8,766 bases of DNA from positions 1-8,766 of the forward strand of contig CANQHH010000053.1 of the NCBI GenBank assembly GCA_947623615.1, in the 5' to 3' direction. Source of the DNA: an uncultured Clostridia bacterium. GTDB lineage: Bacteria; Bacillota; Clostridia; TANB77; CAG-508. The notes under the pieces were generated by a model. It was not told the origin of the DNA. It was given only the letters and a program-made list of their open reading frames with translations, and made no database searches. The position numbers and the translations under genes are program-made. The first letter of the stretch is position 1; the number at the start of each line of letters is the position of its first letter. Of the stretch, positions 7,512 through 8,766 are shown in pieces.

Positions 7512-8223
7512 ATACGATGGAAAAGACTTTGGAGGATGGCAAAAACAACGAAATAAGCTTAATATACAAGGAGAAATAGAAAAAGTAATAGAAAAAATTA
7601 CAAAAGAAACAATAGAATTAAATGCATCAGGCAGGACTGATGCAGGTGTGCATGCATTAGGGCAGGTGGCAAATTTTAAAACCAATAGTAATATTCCGAT
7701 AGAAAAAATTGCTATAGCAATAAATTCACAAATAAAAAACTCTATAAGAATTGTAAAGGCAGAAGAGGTGGATGAAGAGTTTCATAGCAGATATAAATGC
7801 AAAAGGAAAACATATAGATATATAATAAATAATTCGGAATATGGTAGTGCTGTTTACAGAAATATGGAATATCATATACCAATAAAGTTGGATGTAAATA
7901 AAATGGAAGAAGCTATAAAATACTTTGTAGGCGAGCATGACTTTAAAGCATTCAAATCATCAGGAACAAGTAGTAAAAGTAGTGTGAGAACGATATATAA
8001 GGCAGAAATTATAAAATTAGATTCAAATAGAATTGCAATAGAACTTACTGGAAATGGTTTTTTATATAATATGGTTAGAATTATATCAGGAACATTAGTA
8101 GATGTTGGTATAGGGAAAATATCTCCAGATTCAATTCCACAAATTATAGAGGAAAAAGATAGGACAAAAGCTGGAAAAACTTTGCCACCACAAGGTCTAT
8201 TTTTAGTAAGAGTTGAATATTAA
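7486..8223 (+). CDS. truA: tRNA pseudouridine(38-40) synthase TruA
   Basis: The product is 245 aa, normal for TruA. This enzyme converts uridines 38-40 of the tRNA anticodon stem-loop to pseudouridine. The catalytic Asp is Asp52, within the family motif GRTDAGVHA (49-57). Other family marks are IEYDGKDFGGWQKQ (8-21), a basic segment RKTYRYII (107-114), FVGEHDFKAFKSSG (147-160) with SSVRTIY (165-171), and GNGFLYNMVRIISGTLVDVG (189-208). The start overlaps the end of cdaA by 26 bp in another frame. The best Shine-Dalgarno is AAAGGA (7467-7472), 13 bases before the ATG and inside cdaA; an AGG directly next to the ATG is too close to serve. Translational coupling to cdaA is likely. No terminator is visible between truA and the next gene. 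Confidence 0.97.
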   Translation: MRNIKLTIEYDGKDFGGWQKQRNKLNIQGEIEKVIEKITKETIELNASGRTDAGVHALGQVANFKTNSNIPIEKIAIAINSQIKNSIRIVKAEEVDEEFHSRYKCKRKTYRYIINNSEYGSAVYRNMEYHIPIKLDVNKMEEAIKYFVGEHDFKAFKSSGTSSKSSVRTIYKAEIIKLDSNRIAIELTGNGFLYNMVRIISGTLVDVGIGKISPDSIPQIIEEKDRTKAGKTLPPQGLFLVRVEY

Positions 8224-8288
8224 TAAAAATGTAACAAATAATAATATGATTACATAAAATATACAAAAAGTAAAAAAGGAGAAAATTT

Positions 8289-8624
8289 ATGAACATATTA
8301 TTATTAGCCTTTGCATTACCAGTTGCAGTAGTAATTTTATCTATAGTATTACAGAAGATTTTAAGATCTCCGATACTAGTTTCAGCAACTTTTTTTGCTA
8401 TATTTTTGATTGTTACATATGCAGTATTTGACTCATCTTTTTTGATATTTACAATATTATATACAATTTTATCATATGTCACAGCAATATTGGTTAGATT
8501 AGTTTGTAATATTATATCTAGGCTTAATATGAATAGAATAATAAACACAAATGAACTTGTAAATACCAATACAAATAATGCTTTAAATAATGGTAATTGT
8601 GGGCGTTGTAATAGAAGATATTAA
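8289..8624 (+). CDS. Small membrane protein, DUF2651 (YbeF)-like, with Asn-rich tail
   Basis: The product is 111 aa. The first 78 residues look like three membrane helices (about 3-21, 29-47, 50-76), with the short patterns LQKILRSPIL (21-30), TYAVFDSSFLIF (43-54) and YTILSYVTAILVRL (58-71). I associate this arrangement, including the VFDS-type turn between helices 2 and 3, with the DUF2651 (B. subtilis YbeF) family of uncharacterised Firmicutes membrane proteins. This is from memory of the family's look and was not searched. The tail (about 82-111) is unusual: rich in Asn and Thr, then ending with a CxxC (CGRC, 104-107) and NRRY. The ATG has AAGGAG (8276-8281) 7 bases upstream. The 65-bp gap after truA contains no convincing promoter, so it is probably cotranscribed with truA. 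The gene ends 28 bp before an intrinsic terminator stem. Function is unknown. Confidence 0.8.
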   Translation: MNILLLAFALPVAVVILSIVLQKILRSPILVSATFFAIFLIVTYAVFDSSFLIFTILYTILSYVTAILVRLVCNIISRLNMNRIINTNELVNTNTNNALNNGNCGRCNRRY

Positions 8625-8652
8625 ACAAAAAGACAAATGTTACAGTAATATT

Positions 8653-8701
8653 ACAACAATATTAAATTTCTATTACAGAAATCTAATATTGTTGTTTTTT
8701 T
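8653..8701 (+). terminator. Rho-independent terminator ending the rightward unit
   Basis: A 12-bp perfect stem pairs 8653-8664 (ACAACAATATTA) with 8684-8695. After one A/C mismatch (8665 and 8683), a further 6 bp pair (8666-8671 with 8677-8682) around a 5-base loop. The stem runs into seven T residues at 8695-8701. The stem is AT-rich, as expected in this genome. It lies just after the DUF2651-like gene and should end the microprotein-cdaA-truA transcript. Confidence 0.88.
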
Positions 8702-8711
8702 GTATATATTG

Positions 8712-8756
8712 TTGTACAATTAATATTAATGATGATATTTTGTCAAAATAAGGAGG
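8712..8756 (+). promoter_or_regulatory. Promoter-like sequence and Shine-Dalgarno for a gene beyond the right edge
   Basis: After the terminator, TTGTAC (8712-8717) and TATTTT (8736-8741) are spaced by 18 bases, with a TG one base before the -10-like box. An AAGGAGG Shine-Dalgarno follows at 8750-8756. No start codon occurs before the window ends at 8766, so a rightward gene should begin just outside. The promoter boxes are weaker matches than those upstream of pheS and the microprotein. The Shine-Dalgarno is strong but lies very close to the predicted transcription start, so the true promoter could differ. Confidence 0.45.
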
Positions 8757-8766
8757 AAATATAAAA

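Noticed and set aside
8230..8254. TGTAA and TTACA inverted half-sites upstream of the DUF2651-like gene, with similar GTTACA/TATTAC words downstream near 8639-8654
   Set aside because: The half-sites are only five bases, widely spaced and not identical between the two sides, which is expected by chance here.
8224..8288. Possible promoter between truA and the DUF2651-like gene (TAAAAT at 8255-8260)
   Set aside because: The -35 position 17 bases upstream reads TAACAA and there is no extended -10 TG, so this is not better than chance in such AT-rich sequence.
8144..8569. Minus-strand 141-aa open frame across the truA and DUF2651-like genes
   Set aside because: It spans two plus-strand genes that both have better ribosome-binding sites and recognisable products.

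Overview
The window looks like chromosomal DNA from an AT-rich, spore-forming member of the Clostridia. The base composition is very AT-rich by eye, codon choice favours AGA, ATA and AAA, ribosome-binding sites are strong AGGAG types, and a GerA-type spore germinant receptor operon is present. A genus cannot be read from the sequence alone.

Layout. Positions 1-2822 lie on the minus strand and hold a germinant receptor operon read right to left. It starts with a 45-codon leader ORF (or displaced N-terminus), continues with the GerA-type A subunit (1093-2688), and then the B subunit permease (1-1090), which is cut by the left window edge. Positions 2823-2976 are a short divergent intergenic region with a good housekeeping promoter for the rightward genes. 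Positions 2977-6398 are pheS and pheT, the two subunits of phenylalanyl-tRNA synthetase. A second strong promoter follows at 6399-6427. It should drive a 39-aa membrane microprotein (6459-6578), cdaA (diadenylate cyclase, c-di-AMP synthesis, 6591-7511) and truA (tRNA pseudouridine synthase, 7486-8223, overlapping cdaA by 26 bp). A 111-aa membrane protein resembling the DUF2651/YbeF family follows (8289-8624), and the unit ends at a clear intrinsic terminator (8653-8701). The last 55 bases hold a promoter-like sequence and a strong Shine-Dalgarno for a gene that starts just beyond the right edge.

The genes are mostly core functions: translation (pheST, truA), c-di-AMP second-messenger synthesis (cdaA) and spore germination (gerA type). 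I see no CRISPR array, insertion sequence, rRNA, tRNA or phage gene. There is no gene-free stretch longer than 300 bases. The window does not obviously hold a new defence or mobile system. The points most worth a second look are the unusual translational start of the germination A subunit, the unannotated-size microprotein directly upstream of cdaA, and the absence of cdaR/glmM next to cdaA.
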